Below, one piece after another: positions 33,524 through 43,072 of a DNA stretch of 64,000 nucleotides. This DNA comes from an uncultured Loktanella sp. (GTDB lineage Bacteria; Pseudomonadota; Alphaproteobacteria; Rhodobacterales; Rhodobacteraceae). The notes beneath the pieces were generated by a model. It was not told where the DNA came from and did not search any database. It worked only from the letters and a program-made list of their open reading frames with translations. How positions within the stretch are numbered: position 1 is the stretch's first letter; each line of letters begins with the position of its first letter. Both the position numbers and the translations under genes were made by a program. The stretch covers positions 54,949 through 118,948 of the forward strand of contig CAKZNT010000054.1 of assembly GCA_937132065.1 (NCBI GenBank), in the 5' to 3' direction.

Positions 33524-34333
33524 TCAGGTCAGGCCGAATTTGGGCACGCCATAGTAATACCCTTGCATGCAGTCTGCCCCCATCTGCGTCAGGTAATCTG
33601 CCTCTGCTTTTGTCTCGACGCCGTCAGCGACGACGAGCATTTCGAATTGGCGCGCCACGGTCATCAATGCCTCGGTGAGCACCTGATTGTCCGGGTCGCT
33701 TTCGATGCCGCGAATGAACCCTTTGTCGATTTTGACGAGGTCAAAGAAAAAGTCTTTCAGGTGGCGAAAGGCGATCAACCCCGCCCCGAAGCCATCAAGC
33801 GCAAAGGCGATCCCGCGCGGCTGCATTTCATCCATGAACCGAATGACAACTTCGTGCAGCATCATGGCCGACGATTCGCTGATTTCGAAAATGAGGCGAC
33901 TGCCGAGGCCTGCCTTGTCGGCCAAGCCGTCTTCGAGGATGCGCCGCCATTTACTATCACCAAGCGAGCGAGCGGATACATTGATCGAGAGCCGCAAGTT
34001 TGGCGTGACCCGCAATAGCTTGAATGCAAGATCAAGTGTCACGCAATCAATCTGCCGCCCAAGGTCGGTTTCCTCGATGACAGGCATGAAGTGGGCCGCG
34101 GGGATAACGCGCCCCGCCTGATCCATGACCCTGATCAGCCCTTCGTAAAATGCGCTGCGCCGCTCTGGTCCTGCGATGATAATCGGCTGGAAAGCAAGCC
34201 GCGCCCGCCCCGCCGCCAACGCCTCGCGCACGAGATTAAGGACGTCACCGTCCCTGCTTGCCATTGCGAATTGCAACGGGTCAGCGAGCGCCTGTTCGTC
34301 GGTGGCGAGATGCGATTGTAATGCGTGCGGCAT
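33524..34333 (-). CDS. degenerate EAL-domain protein
   Basis: LAFQPII, YEGLIRV, LRLSINVSARSL, FEISESSA, ALDGFGAG, KIDKGFI, ADGVET. Confidence 0.85.
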   Translation of the reverse strand: MPHALQSHLATDEQALADPLQFAMASRDGDVLNLVREALAAGRARLAFQPIIIAGPERRSAFYEGLIRVMDQAGRVIPAAHFMPVIEETDLGRQIDCVTLDLAFKLLRVTPNLRLSINVSARSLGDSKWRRILEDGLADKAGLGSRLIFEISESSAMMLHEVVIRFMDEMQPRGIAFALDGFGAGLIAFRHLKDFFFDLVKIDKGFIRGIESDPDNQVLTEALMTVARQFEMLVVADGVETKAEADYLTQMGADCMQGYYYGVPKFGLT

Positions 34334-34450
34334 TGAAGCGGTCCCTTTTGGTCCCGAGCACATTGCGCCGATTGCCCATAATATGCGGTTAAGGTCTGGC
34401 AATCGATTCAAATTCAACCGACATTCATCGCCAACGAAAAGGAGCGCCAC

Positions 34451-35035
34451 ATGGAGACGCGTTGCGGCTGGGCTGGTCCCGAGCAGATATACATCGACTA
34501 TCACGATACCGAATGGGGCGTCCCTGAATATGACAGTCGCGCATTGTGGGAAAAGCTCGTGCTTGACGGGTTTCAGGCGGGCCTGAGCTGGATCACCATC
34601 CTCAAGAAGCGCGACAATTTTCGCACTGCCTTTGCGGGTTTTGATCCCGATGTCATCGCAACTTGGGGCGAACCAGAGATCGAGACCCTGCTCCAGAACG
34701 AGGGGATTATCCGCCATCGCGGCAAGATCGCAGCCACGATTAGTAATGCACAAGCCTGGCAGCGGATCGAAGCCGCACAAGGGTTTGATAAGTTCCTCTG
34801 GGATTACGTGGACGGTGTGCCGTTGCGCACCACACTTTGTGACCGGTCAGCGATGCCGACGTTCTCGCCGTTATCGACCCAAATATCCAAAGACCTCAAG
34901 AAGGCGGGCTTCAAGTTTTGCGGCCCCACGATTGTCTATGCGTTTATGGAGGCCTGCGGGTTGATCAACAATCACACCACGGATTGCCCCCGCCACGCAC
35001 CAGTCGCTGCGATGGCGCGCCTACCAGCGGGTTAA
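34451..35035 (+). CDS. tag: DNA-3-methyladenine glycosylase I
   Basis: CGWAGPEQIYIDYHDTEWGVPEYDSRALWEKLVLDGFQAGLSWITILKKR. Confidence 0.95.
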   Translation: METRCGWAGPEQIYIDYHDTEWGVPEYDSRALWEKLVLDGFQAGLSWITILKKRDNFRTAFAGFDPDVIATWGEPEIETLLQNEGIIRHRGKIAATISNAQAWQRIEAAQGFDKFLWDYVDGVPLRTTLCDRSAMPTFSPLSTQISKDLKKAGFKFCGPTIVYAFMEACGLINNHTTDCPRHAPVAAMARLPAG

Positions 35036-35461
35036 CGCAGCCTCGTCCTCGTCTTTGGCAGCGACCCATGAAGTACCGTCTATGGTGGTTTCTTTCTTCC
35101 AGAATGGCGCACGGGATTTTAGGTAATCCATCAGAAAATCAGCGGCAGCAAAGGCATCTGCGCGATGGGATGCGGCGGTGGCGACCATCATGATCGGTGC
35201 GCCAACTGGCAAAACGCCGAAGCGGTGGATCACCAAGGCATCGGCCAAAGACCAGCGGGATTTTGCGCGCGTGACGATCCCCTCAATTGCCCGCTCCGTC
35301 ATGCCGGGGTAGTGCTCGATTTCCATGTGGCGCAGGTCACCTTTGGTGTCGCGCACAACGCCGGTAAAGCTCACGATTGCGCCGACGTCACCGCGCCCAT
35401 GGGCAAAACCGTTCAGCACTTCGCCAGCATCAAACGGAGCTGATTGCACCAAAACCGTCAT
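35021..35461 (-). CDS. moaE: molybdopterin synthase catalytic subunit
   Basis: GAIVSFTGVVRDTKGDLRHMEIEHYPGMTERAI; IHRFGVLPVGAPIM; KKETTIDG. Confidence 0.95.
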   Translation of the reverse strand: MTVLVQSAPFDAGEVLNGFAHGRGDVGAIVSFTGVVRDTKGDLRHMEIEHYPGMTERAIEGIVTRAKSRWSLADALVIHRFGVLPVGAPIMMVATAASHRADAFAAADFLMDYLKSRAPFWKKETTIDGTSWVAAKDEDEAALTRW

Positions 35462-35462
35462 T

Positions 35463-35708
35463 TTAGCCGCCCGTCATCGGGGGGAAAAACGCGACTTCAC
35501 GCACGCCCGCAAGTGGGGCGGAAAAATCGGAAAGCTCTTGATCCAGAGCCACGCGTAGTGCGGATGTATCGGCAAATGCCGCCGCGTAGCGGTCTTCTCG
35601 CGCGCTCAGTTCGGCCACGAGGTCTGCGACTGTGGCGGCACGCGTTTCCACCTCTTCTTGCGGGAGGCCGATCCGCTCTCGGACCCATGCGAAATACATC
35701 ACGTTCAT
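35463..35708 (-). CDS. moaD: molybdopterin synthase sulfur carrier subunit
   Basis: MNVMYFAWVRERIG...EVAFFPPMTGG C-terminal GG. Confidence 0.95.
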   Translation of the reverse strand: MNVMYFAWVRERIGLPQEEVETRAATVADLVAELSAREDRYAAAFADTSALRVALDQELSDFSAPLAGVREVAFFPPMTGG

Positions 35709-36370
35709 GCGTTATCTCGCAAATAAGGGAGCGCCTTGCGGAAGTAATCTGCACCACTTAGCACGGTTAGGATCATCGCAACCCATAGCGCGCCGACACC
35801 CGCATACCAACAAACCTCAAGACCTGTCTCCAAGGCCCGCAGGCCCAGCACGTCTTCGATTTCGCCTGCAAGAATGCCGAGTTGGGTCTCCGCATCCATG
35901 CCGAAACTACGATCAATCAGGTAATGCTCAAACGCGCCCTTCGCGAATAGGATTGCGATTGCGACCATTTGCAGGGTCGTTTTCCATTTCGCCAATACCG
36001 TCACCTTGAGCAGACCTGCCGTATCGCCCAGGAATTCGCGCAAGCCAGAGACAAAGACCTCGCGGAAAATGATCAAGACCGCGGGGAGCAGGATCCACGG
36101 GTTCATGCCAGAGAATCCCGTGATGACAACAAGCGCGATCACGACCATCGCCTTGTCTGCGATAGGGTCCATCATTGCGCCGAATTTTGTTTCCTGCTTC
36201 CAAGCGCGCGCAAGGTATCCGTCAACAAAGTCGGTGATGGCCGCTGACACAAACAAGAGCAGCGCAAACCAGTCCGCGAGCGGGCGCGAAAAATACAAGA
36301 ACATGATCGCCACAGCAGGTGCAGCGAGCAGACGCAGGAGCGTCAGGATATTTGGTAAATTCCATTTCAT
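35705..36370 (-). CDS. pgsA: CDP-diacylglycerol--glycerol-3-phosphate 3-phosphatidyltransferase
   Basis: NLPNILTLLRLLAAP; DFVDGYLARAWKQETKFGAMMDPIADK CDP-alcohol motif. Confidence 0.94.
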   Translation of the reverse strand: MKWNLPNILTLLRLLAAPAVAIMFLYFSRPLADWFALLLFVSAAITDFVDGYLARAWKQETKFGAMMDPIADKAMVVIALVVITGFSGMNPWILLPAVLIIFREVFVSGLREFLGDTAGLLKVTVLAKWKTTLQMVAIAILFAKGAFEHYLIDRSFGMDAETQLGILAGEIEDVLGLRALETGLEVCWYAGVGALWVAMILTVLSGADYFRKALPYLRDNA

Positions 36371-36444
36371 GCGCTTACCTTATGCCTTCGCAAATAAAGT
36401 GAAAAGCCGCTGTTTTAGTGCGACCGCAGACCCTTGGTGCTGGC

Positions 36445-38376
36445 TTAACCGTTCTCGTGGAAAAAGTCGTAGATTTTTTGTGCCATATTCTCCGAGACCC
36501 CTTCAACTGCCTTGAGGTCAGCGAGGTTTGCGCGCGCGACCGCCTTGGCCGATCCAAAATGCGCCAAGAGCGCGCGTTTGCGTGCCGCTCCAACACCTGG
36601 AACGTCATCGAGTGGTGTTGCCCCGATGGCCTTTGATCGTTTTGCGCGGTGGGTTCCGATGGCGAAGCGGTGAACTTCATCGCGCATCCGCTGAATGAAA
36701 TACAGCACGGGGTCGTTATGCCGCAAAGCCATGACCGGCTTGCCCGTGCGGTAAAACACCTCTTTGCCTGCGTCGCGATCTTCGCCCTTGGCCACGCCGA
36801 CCATTGGAACGTCGCCGACATCAAGTGCCTCAAGGATTTCGCGCACCGAGCTGACCTGCCCTGCCCCGCCGTCGATCAACAAGAGGTCGGGCCACATGCC
36901 AGATGTGCGATCAGGGTCTTCCTTTTTGAGCCGCTTGAATCTGCGGGTCATCACCTCTTTCATCATGCCAAAGTCATCGCCTGCCGATATGCCCTCGCCC
37001 TTGATGTCGAACTTGCGGTATTGGTTTTTCTCGAACCCTTCCGGCCCCGCGACGATCATCGCGCCAACAGCAAACGCACCCTGAATATGCGAGTTGTCAT
37101 AGACCTCGATCCGTTTGGGAACAGCCGCCAAGTCGAATGCCTCTGCCAGCCCCTTGAGCAATCTAGCCTGTGTCGCGGTCTCTGACATCTTGCGTGCGAG
37201 GCTCTCGCGGGCGTTGCGTAGTGCGCCCTGCACCAGCTCTGCCTTTTCGCCGCGCTGCGGGATAATGACCTCGACTTTGCGCCCTGCCTTTTCTGCAAGA
37301 GCACGCGCCATCAAATCGTCATTGTCCAAACCATGGCTGAGAATGATCGCTCTGGGCGGTTCGCGGTTGGTGTAAAACTGCCCGACAAAGGCTTCCATGA
37401 CCTCCGAGGGGTCTTCATCACCGCTAATCCGTGGGTAATAGTCATGGTTCCCCCAGTTCTGATTGGCCCGAATGAAGAACACCTGCACGCAAGCCTGCCC
37501 GCCGTCGATGTGCAGGCCGATAATATCAGCCTCTTCGGTTGCCTGCGGGTTGATGCCTTGGGCGGTTTGCACCTGCGTCAGTGCCTTGATGCGATCACGT
37601 AATGCCGCCGCGCGTTCGAACTCGAGCGCCTCGGACGCCTCGCCCATCTGCACGGCCAGCGTTTGCTGAATACCTTTGGTCTTTCCTTGCAAGAACAGTT
37701 CTGCATCGCGCACAGTCGCAGCATAGTCCGCCTCGGAGATCAGCCCCACGCATGGGCCAGAGCAGCGTTTGATCTGGTATTGCAGGCAGGGACGCGTGCG
37801 GGTTTCAAAATCCGAGTTCGTGCAATTGCGCAGCAGGAACACCCGCTGCAATTGGTTGAGCGTGCGATTGACCGCGCCCGCGCTGGCGAAGGGACCATAG
37901 TAGTTGCCCTTTTCCTTCTTGGCGCCGCGATGCTTTTTGATCTGGGGATAGGCGTGGTCTCTGGCGACATGAATATTGGGGAATGATTTGTCATCCCGCA
38001 GCAGCACGTTGTAGCGCGGTTTCAGTTGCTTGATCAGATTTTGCTCGAGCAGCAACGCCTCGGTTTCGGTGCGCGTTGTCAGAAACATCATCGACGTGGT
38101 TTCCGAGATCATCCGCGCAATCCGCCCCGAGTGTCCCGTGGGGCGGGCGTAGTTACTAACCCGCGCGCGTAGATTGCGTGCCTTCCCGACATAAAGCACC
38201 CGACTTTCCTCATCGAGCATCCGGTAGACACCGGGCGACCCGTCAATCGTGCGTAGATAGGCCGCAATGCGGGCATATCCTTTCAGCGTGGTCTCATCGA
38301 CGGGGTCAGTCATATCAGGGTCCATGATTCTATTCTGGCTGCAATGGTAGCTCGGTGGCCACAAGAGGAAAGGCAT
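36445..38376 (-). CDS. uvrC: excinuclease ABC subunit C
   Basis: GSPGVYRMLDEESRVLYVGKARNLRARVSNY; VYDNSHIQGAFAVGAMIV; C-term HhH. Start likely at an internal Met (MTDPVDE). Confidence 0.95.
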   Translation of the reverse strand: MPFLLWPPSYHCSQNRIMDPDMTDPVDETTLKGYARIAAYLRTIDGSPGVYRMLDEESRVLYVGKARNLRARVSNYARPTGHSGRIARMISETTSMMFLTTRTETEALLLEQNLIKQLKPRYNVLLRDDKSFPNIHVARDHAYPQIKKHRGAKKEKGNYYGPFASAGAVNRTLNQLQRVFLLRNCTNSDFETRTRPCLQYQIKRCSGPCVGLISEADYAATVRDAELFLQGKTKGIQQTLAVQMGEASEALEFERAAALRDRIKALTQVQTAQGINPQATEEADIIGLHIDGGQACVQVFFIRANQNWGNHDYYPRISGDEDPSEVMEAFVGQFYTNREPPRAIILSHGLDNDDLMARALAEKAGRKVEVIIPQRGEKAELVQGALRNARESLARKMSETATQARLLKGLAEAFDLAAVPKRIEVYDNSHIQGAFAVGAMIVAGPEGFEKNQYRKFDIKGEGISAGDDFGMMKEVMTRRFKRLKKEDPDRTSGMWPDLLLIDGGAGQVSSVREILEALDVGDVPMVGVAKGEDRDAGKEVFYRTGKPVMALRHNDPVLYFIQRMRDEVHRFAIGTHRAKRSKAIGATPLDDVPGVGAARKRALLAHFGSAKAVARANLADLKAVEGVSENMAQKIYDFFHENG

Positions 38377-38596
38377 CCACCGTTTCTGTGGATAACTCCG
38401 TGGGTAAAAGCACGGGGGGCTGGAAATTCCTTTGTTTTTAGCAGGGTTCGCCTATATGCCTAATTTTTAGGCACTCCTGTAACGCGTTGAAATCACTTGA
38501 TTAAAATCTTAATAATTCACAACCGACTGATTTCATTAAGTAATTGTAAACAAAATGTAACGGGCCCGTGATCCCGTGCACAACTCTTCCCTAGGG

Positions 38597-39373
38597 TCAC
38601 TCAACTCCAAGCACATCTGGCGTTTCCCAGCCCAAATGCTGACCGCCGTCCACGGTGATCATTTGTCCTGTCACAGCGTCCGCATCAAGGAAATATCCCA
38701 AGGCTGCGGTGATATCGGATGCGTTTGCGCCGCGCCGCAACACCGTCGCTGCGCGTTGATTGTCAAAGTGCGCCTGACTTTGCCGATGCCCTTTCAAGGT
38801 CGGCCCCGGCCCTATGCCGTTTACCCGCACATCAGGCGCAAGTGCCTGTGCGGCAGTTTGGGTAAATGCCCACAGGCCCATCTTGGCGATTGTGTAGGTC
38901 ATGAATTCGGGCGTGAGTTTATGCACCCGCTGGTCAAGCATGTTGATCACCAATGCGGAGGCGACTGGCTCCGCGTTATCGTCGATCCGTGCTTTGGGCG
39001 CTTGGGCTGCGAGTGCTTGGGTCAGCACGAATGGCGCGCGCAGGTTCGAGCCGATATGGCGATCCCATCCGTCCCGCGTCGCAGTGGTCAAATTGTCATA
39101 CTCAAAAATTGACGCGTTATTCACAAGGCAGGTAATTGGCCCGCCCAAAGCCTTGGACGCGGCGGGCAAAAGCGCTTGGGTCTCGTCCTCGTCAAGCAGG
39201 TTCGCTTGCAAGGCAACGGCATTGCGCCCCATTGCCCGTAGCCCCTCAACGGTTTCGTCTGCACCACTTTGCGACGAGGCGAAGTGCACCGCGACATCAT
39301 AGCCGCGCGCGCCCAGGTAAAGCGCCATTGCCTGCCCAAGTCGCGCACCCGCGCCTGTCACAAGCGCCCGCAT
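38597..39373 (-). CDS. SDR oxidoreductase, FolM/pteridine-reductase-like
   Basis: MRALVTGAGARLGQAMALYL; LVNNASIFEYD; YTIAKMGLWAFTQTAAQALAPDVRVNGIGPGPTL. Confidence 0.8.
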   Translation of the reverse strand: MRALVTGAGARLGQAMALYLGARGYDVAVHFASSQSGADETVEGLRAMGRNAVALQANLLDEDETQALLPAASKALGGPITCLVNNASIFEYDNLTTATRDGWDRHIGSNLRAPFVLTQALAAQAPKARIDDNAEPVASALVINMLDQRVHKLTPEFMTYTIAKMGLWAFTQTAAQALAPDVRVNGIGPGPTLKGHRQSQAHFDNQRAATVLRRGANASDITAALGYFLDADAVTGQMITVDGGQHLGWETPDVLGVE

Positions 39374-40320
39374 TAGACGAGCACGACAAGGAGATATGTG
39401 ACGTAGAGCACGCTTAGCACGACGCCCCAAATCCGTGTGATGTCCTTTTTGAGGAACACGAACGGGATCAACAAAATTGACGCCAGCGCCATGATCCAGA
39501 GGTCGAACCGCAAAAACTGAGGATCGACAGGGATATTCCCGACCAAGCTGGCGACCCCGATGATGCCAAGCAGGTTGAACATGTTTGAGCCGATAACGTT
39601 GCCGAGAGCCACATCTGCCTGACGGCGCAAGGCCGCCATAACGGTTGTTGCGAGTTCGGGTAGAGATGTGCCGATCGCAACCAATGTCAGGCCGATCACG
39701 GTCTCCGAGATGCCAAAGGTGCGCGCGATATTGGTGGCCCCCTCAACAAGCAGGCTTGCGCCAAGCGGCAGGCCGATCAGGCCAAGTGCGAGGAACAGCG
39801 AAATCTTGGGCCAGCCAAGGCTTGGATCCGCGCCTTCGATATCTTCGTCGTCTTCGTCATCGCAGCAGGCCTTGCGGTGCGCATTTGCTGACCGCGCCGC
39901 ATAGATCAGCATCGCCGCCAAGGCCGACAACAAGATGATCCCGCTGACCCACGTCAGTGGCCCAAAGAAGCACAGCCCGATGAATAGCGCCGTTGCGGCC
40001 AGCATTTGCAAGTAACTGCTGCGCGTATCGCATTCGCTTGTGTGCATCGTCGCAAGCAGTGCGGGAATGCCGAGAACCAGCAGGACGTTAGCCGTATTTG
40101 ATCCGACAACATTGCCAAGCGCCAACCCGGGAACTCCGTCCCAAATCGCTTGGATCGAGATCAGGAGTTCGGGCGCGGATGTGCCGAATGCAACGATCGT
40201 CAGCGAGACAATCAGTGCAGGCACGCCCAGCCGCAAGGACAGGTTGACCGCCCCCTTCACAAGGCTGTCGCCCGCCAGAAGTAAGATCACCAGACCCACA
40301 ATCGTATAGAGCCAATCCAT
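39373..40320 (-). CDS. calcium/sodium antiporter (CaCA family)
   Basis: IVAFGTSAPELLISIQA...ALGNVVGSNTANVLLVLG duplicated as VAIGTSLPELATTVMA...ALGNVIGSNMFNLLGIIG. Confidence 0.93.
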   Translation of the reverse strand: MDWLYTIVGLVILLLAGDSLVKGAVNLSLRLGVPALIVSLTIVAFGTSAPELLISIQAIWDGVPGLALGNVVGSNTANVLLVLGIPALLATMHTSECDTRSSYLQMLAATALFIGLCFFGPLTWVSGIILLSALAAMLIYAARSANAHRKACCDDEDDEDIEGADPSLGWPKISLFLALGLIGLPLGASLLVEGATNIARTFGISETVIGLTLVAIGTSLPELATTVMAALRRQADVALGNVIGSNMFNLLGIIGVASLVGNIPVDPQFLRFDLWIMALASILLIPFVFLKKDITRIWGVVLSVLYVTYLLVVLV

Positions 40321-40487
40321 CAACGCTTCCCTTTTGAGCAGGCACACGGGCCTTTTCCAATGCGGTATCGCCCGCATGATTTACACTTGGCCGCTTCCAG
40401 CCGTGCCTGACCTGGAAACTTCCATTTGCCAAACATTGCCAGCACCATCATTCCGACAAGAAAAAGGGTGATGACTTTAAACAACAT
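40320..40487 (-). CDS. 55-aa membrane-anchored mini zinc-ribbon-like protein (not in supplied ORF track)
   Basis: Minus ORF MLFKVITLFLVGMMVLAMFGKWKFPGQARLEAAKCKSCGRYRIGKGPCACSKGKR; TGATG overlap with antiporter start. Confidence 0.7.
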   Translation of the reverse strand: MLFKVITLFLVGMMVLAMFGKWKFPGQARLEAAKCKSCGRYRIGKGPCACSKGKR

Positions 40488-40490
40488 CGC

Positions 40491-41285
40491 TTACAGCCCA
40501 AACCGTGCGAATGCAGCGCGGTCTTCCACTGTGCCGATAGCATCGCCGAGAATGCTTGCGCCAAAACGCGACAACAGCCCGCGTTTTTGACCGTAGCGGC
40601 GAAACTTGATCTTGTCGCCAAAGCGCGCCTTCATCACGGGTGTGAGGTGGCCGATCCCGTCAGCAAGCCCTTGCGCGACACCTTTTTCGCCAATGAAAAC
40701 CTCACCTGTGAACAGGTCAGGGTTATCGGCGAGCTTTGCGCCGCGCCGTGTTTTGACATAGGCGATAAATGTGGTGTGCAGATCATCTAACCACCCCTTG
40801 AGCCGCTTCACATCGGCGGGGGTCTCGGCCTTGAATGGATCAAGCATCGACTTCGATTTACCTGCCGTATGCACGCGGCGTTCAACCCCGTATTGGCCAA
40901 TCAGGTCTTGAGCGCCAAAGCCCGCACTGATTACACCGATTGAGCCCGTCAGCGAACATTCATCGACGAAAATTTCATCAGCCGCACAGGCCAGCCAATA
41001 CCCCCCAGAGGCCGCGACATCTTCGACAAAGGCGAAAACAGGAATTTTCTTTTCGTCGGCCAAGCGGCGGATACGCGCAGCGATCAGGGAGGATTGCACA
41101 GGGCTACCACCCGGACAGTTGATCTCTAGCGCGACTGCCGCCGGTTTACCTTTGGCAAAGGCTTTCTCGATGACGGGGGCGAGGCTTGGGTTATCCAATC
41201 CGCGCCCGCCATTGCTAATCTGCCCCTGCAACCGAATAACGGCAACAAAGGGGTCGGATTTCATAAAGGGGATATATTTTTTCAT
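40491..41285 (-). CDS. S49 family (SppA/SohB-like) signal peptide peptidase
   Basis: VALEINCPGGSPVQSSLIAARIR; FVEDVAASGGYWLACAADEIFVDECSLTGSIGVI. Confidence 0.92.
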   Translation of the reverse strand: MKKYIPFMKSDPFVAVIRLQGQISNGGRGLDNPSLAPVIEKAFAKGKPAAVALEINCPGGSPVQSSLIAARIRRLADEKKIPVFAFVEDVAASGGYWLACAADEIFVDECSLTGSIGVISAGFGAQDLIGQYGVERRVHTAGKSKSMLDPFKAETPADVKRLKGWLDDLHTTFIAYVKTRRGAKLADNPDLFTGEVFIGEKGVAQGLADGIGHLTPVMKARFGDKIKFRRYGQKRGLLSRFGASILGDAIGTVEDRAAFARFGL

Positions 41286-41324
41286 ATTCTACCATCTATG
41301 TCCGCGTTAGGCGTGCCGCAAGGG

Positions 41325-42086
41325 CTACTGCCTGATCCGCCAGCCGGTGCGGAAAATCCACCAAATCGCAGCCATGCATGCGCCCGTGAACAGGGCAATG
41401 GCGAGCAAAGAGATGCCGACGGGCACGTCTGCCGTATCCAGAAACGCCCAGCGGAACCCAGAGATCAGATAGACGACAGGGTTGAACATTGTGATGGTCT
41501 GCCAGACGGGCGGCAGCATCGTGATCGAATAAAAGCTGCCCCCCAGAAACACCAGCGGAGTGATGATCAGTAGCGGGATCAGTTGCAATTGTTCAAAGTT
41601 GCCTGCCCAGATGCCGATAATGAACCCGAGGAGCGAGAAACTAATGCAGGTCAATATAAGGAAGGCCAGCATCCAGAACGGGTGCGCGATGCTGATATCC
41701 ACGAAAAAGAACGAGGTAAACAGGATCACGGCCCCGATAAATAGCGCCTTGGTCGCGGCGGCCCCTACATAGCCCAGAGTAATCTCGAGAAAGTTAACCG
41801 GCGCGGACAAAAGCTCGTAGATCGTCCCGATGAATTTGGGGAAGTAGATGCCAAAGGAGGCGTTTGACGTGGCCTGCGTCATCACCGAAAGCATGATTAA
41901 ACCCGGCACGATAAACGCACCATAGCTCACCCCTTCGACCGACTGGATACGGCTTCCGATGGCTGTGCCAAACACAACAAAGTAAAGCGAGGTCGACAGG
42001 ACGGGCGAGACCAGCGACTGTGTGATTGTGCGGAAAAAGCGGGCCATCTCGAAGCGGTAGATGGATGCGACTGCGGTCAGGTTCAT
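41325..42086 (-). CDS. ABC-2 type transporter permease
   Basis: Six-[42 protein letters not shown]. Confidence 0.9.
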   Translation of the reverse strand: MNLTAVASIYRFEMARFFRTITQSLVSPVLSTSLYFVVFGTAIGSRIQSVEGVSYGAFIVPGLIMLSVMTQATSNASFGIYFPKFIGTIYELLSAPVNFLEITLGYVGAAATKALFIGAVILFTSFFFVDISIAHPFWMLAFLILTCISFSLLGFIIGIWAGNFEQLQLIPLLIITPLVFLGGSFYSITMLPPVWQTITMFNPVVYLISGFRWAFLDTADVPVGISLLAIALFTGACMAAIWWIFRTGWRIRQ

Positions 42087-43009
42087 GCTGTTTCCTTCAC
42101 TAGACCCACAAAGATATCTTCGAGGCTACTTTGCTGGGTCTTCATATCGGCCATATTCAGGCCTGCTTTTTGCAGGTCACTTAGCAGGGTCACAATGCCA
42201 GTGCGCTCGCCAGTGGTTTCGTAGGTATAAATCACGCTCCGACCATCATCCGCGAGATCAAGGTCATACGATTTGAGCACATCGGGGATAGCCGCGACGG
42301 GTTCTTGCAGTTCGACAACCAATTGCTTTTTGCCCATCTGGGCCAGCAACTCGTCTTTGTCTTGCACAAGCAGGATCTCGCCCTTGGAAATCACGCCGAT
42401 ACGGTCGGCAATTGCCTCGGCCTCTTCGATGTAATGGGTCGTCAGGATAATCGTGACACCCGCCGCCTTTAGCTCGGCGACAACCGCCCACATATCTTTG
42501 CGCAGTTCGACATCAACCCCCGCGGTTGGTTCGTCAAGAAACAGAACGCGCGGTTCGTGTGACAATGCCTTTGCGATCAGGACCCGCCGTTTCATGCCAC
42601 CCGAAAGCGTCATGATCTTGCTATCCTTTTTGTCGAACAACGAAAGCTGCTTGAGGATTTTATCGAGGTAGGCGTCATTGCGCGGCTTGCCAAAGAGGCC
42701 CCGCGAAAATCGCACCGAGTTGATCACGGTCTCAAAGGGTTCGAGATTGATCTCTTGGGGAACCAGCCCAATCAGCCCGCGCGCCGCACGGTAGCCGCTA
42801 CCGATATCATGCCCGCCCACGGTCACAGTACCAGATGTCGGCACAGTAATGCCGCAGATCGTCGAGATGAGTGTCGTCTTGCCCGCCCCGTTCGGCCCAA
42901 GGAGCGCAAGAATCTCGCCTTCCTTGATATCGAGGTTCACCGATTTGAGCGCTTCGAACCCCGTGTCGTATGCCTTGCGCAAATTGCGCACTGAAACGAT
43001 AGCCGTCAT
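42083..43009 (-). CDS. ABC transporter ATP-binding protein
   Basis: [14 protein letters not shown] Walker [28 protein letters not shown]. Confidence 0.95.
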   Translation of the reverse strand: MTAIVSVRNLRKAYDTGFEALKSVNLDIKEGEILALLGPNGAGKTTLISTICGITVPTSGTVTVGGHDIGSGYRAARGLIGLVPQEINLEPFETVINSVRFSRGLFGKPRNDAYLDKILKQLSLFDKKDSKIMTLSGGMKRRVLIAKALSHEPRVLFLDEPTAGVDVELRKDMWAVVAELKAAGVTIILTTHYIEEAEAIADRIGVISKGEILLVQDKDELLAQMGKKQLVVELQEPVAAIPDVLKSYDLDLADDGRSVIYTYETTGERTGIVTLLSDLQKAGLNMADMKTQQSSLEDIFVGLVKETA

Positions 43010-43072
43010 GGTAATTCCTTTTTCGAGTTCTGGCGAACCTAATGCGCTAGGCGCCGAAGTAAAAGGGGCACG

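Noticed and set aside
38387-38580. Replication origin
   Set aside because: Only one clear DnaA box and no origin-associated genes (dnaA, hemE, parAB, repABC) in the window.
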